Origin: Armatimonadota bacterium
GTDB lineage: Bacteria > Armatimonadota > Abditibacteriia > CG2-30-59-28
Assembly: GCA_016199605.1 (NCBI GenBank)
Contig: JACQGJ010000063.1
Coordinates: 1-5,986, forward strand
Reading direction: 5' to 3'
DNA length: 5,986 nucleotides
A program made the translations under genes and the position numbers. Positions 5,976 to 5,986 of this stretch are shown in pieces; within the stretch, counting starts at the first letter, position 1, and each line of letters begins with the position of its first letter. The notes beneath the pieces are model-generated. The model had not been told where the DNA came from, made no database searches, and saw only the letters and a list, made by a program, of their open reading frames with translations.

Positions 5976-5986
5976 AGTAGCCAAAC

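Larger units (their letters stand above)
5679..5986. other. 308-bp non-coding leader upstream of the ROK gene
   Basis: No credible gene lies here. It holds the G-run ribosome site (5687-5692), tandem palindromes (5698-5761), a near-palindrome (5774-5789), a small CGAAG-CAC-CTTCG hairpin (5797-5809) and a long inverted repeat (5915-5975). I could not find a convincing -35/-10 pair for the ROK gene. The sequence between 5810 and 5914 is otherwise unremarkable and somewhat richer in A and T. Confidence 0.6.

Overview
This is a GC-rich bacterial chromosome segment. It carries four complete protein genes, all on the minus strand, and an unusual amount of palindromic DNA in the gaps. The phylum cannot be fixed from the sequence. 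The genes are ordinary bacterial families, and the repeat-rich gaps suggest a free-living bacterium with many dispersed palindromes. There is no rRNA, tRNA, CRISPR array, transposase or phage gene.

In the direction of transcription (right to left) the layout is as follows. (a) 5679-5986 is a non-coding leader with a 25-bp perfect inverted repeat (5915-5975), a near-palindrome (5774-5789) and tandem 17-bp palindromes just upstream of the next gene. (b) 4386-5678 is a ROK-family sugar kinase whose catalytic domain follows an odd 113-residue charged extension. (c) 4161-4385 is a gap filled mostly by a MITE-like element with two-arm symmetry and a possible 5-bp target duplication. (d) 2901-4160 is a DadA-type FAD-dependent D-amino-acid dehydrogenase/oxidase. 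(e) 2699-2900 is a gap with a strong sigma-70-like promoter and two dyads. (f) 1661-2698 is a Gfo/Idh/MocA oxidoreductase. (g) 255-1655 is a metallo-beta-lactamase/beta-CASP RNA-processing nuclease homologue, translationally coupled to (f). (h) 1-254 is a gap with three copies of a hairpin repeat, two of them forming a 29-bp perfect inverted repeat.

The Gfo/Idh and beta-CASP genes form a convincing two-gene operon, with one good promoter and a 4-bp overlap or 5-bp gap. The ROK and DadA genes are probably separate units, or were separated by the MITE-like insertion. A shared theme of sugar and amino-acid catabolism is possible, but nothing proves a single pathway, and pairing a sugar-type dehydrogenase with an RNA nuclease is functionally unexplained. 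All four preferred starts have a purine-rich Shine-Dalgarno-like stretch exactly 8 nt upstream, which supports the start choices.

I found no convincing new multi-gene system. The most interesting material is the repeat architecture: three sequence-unrelated intergenic elements, each built as two inverted hairpins (REPIN-like), two of them with compensatory base changes. Second is the ROK protein with its unusual N-terminus downstream of tandem palindromes.
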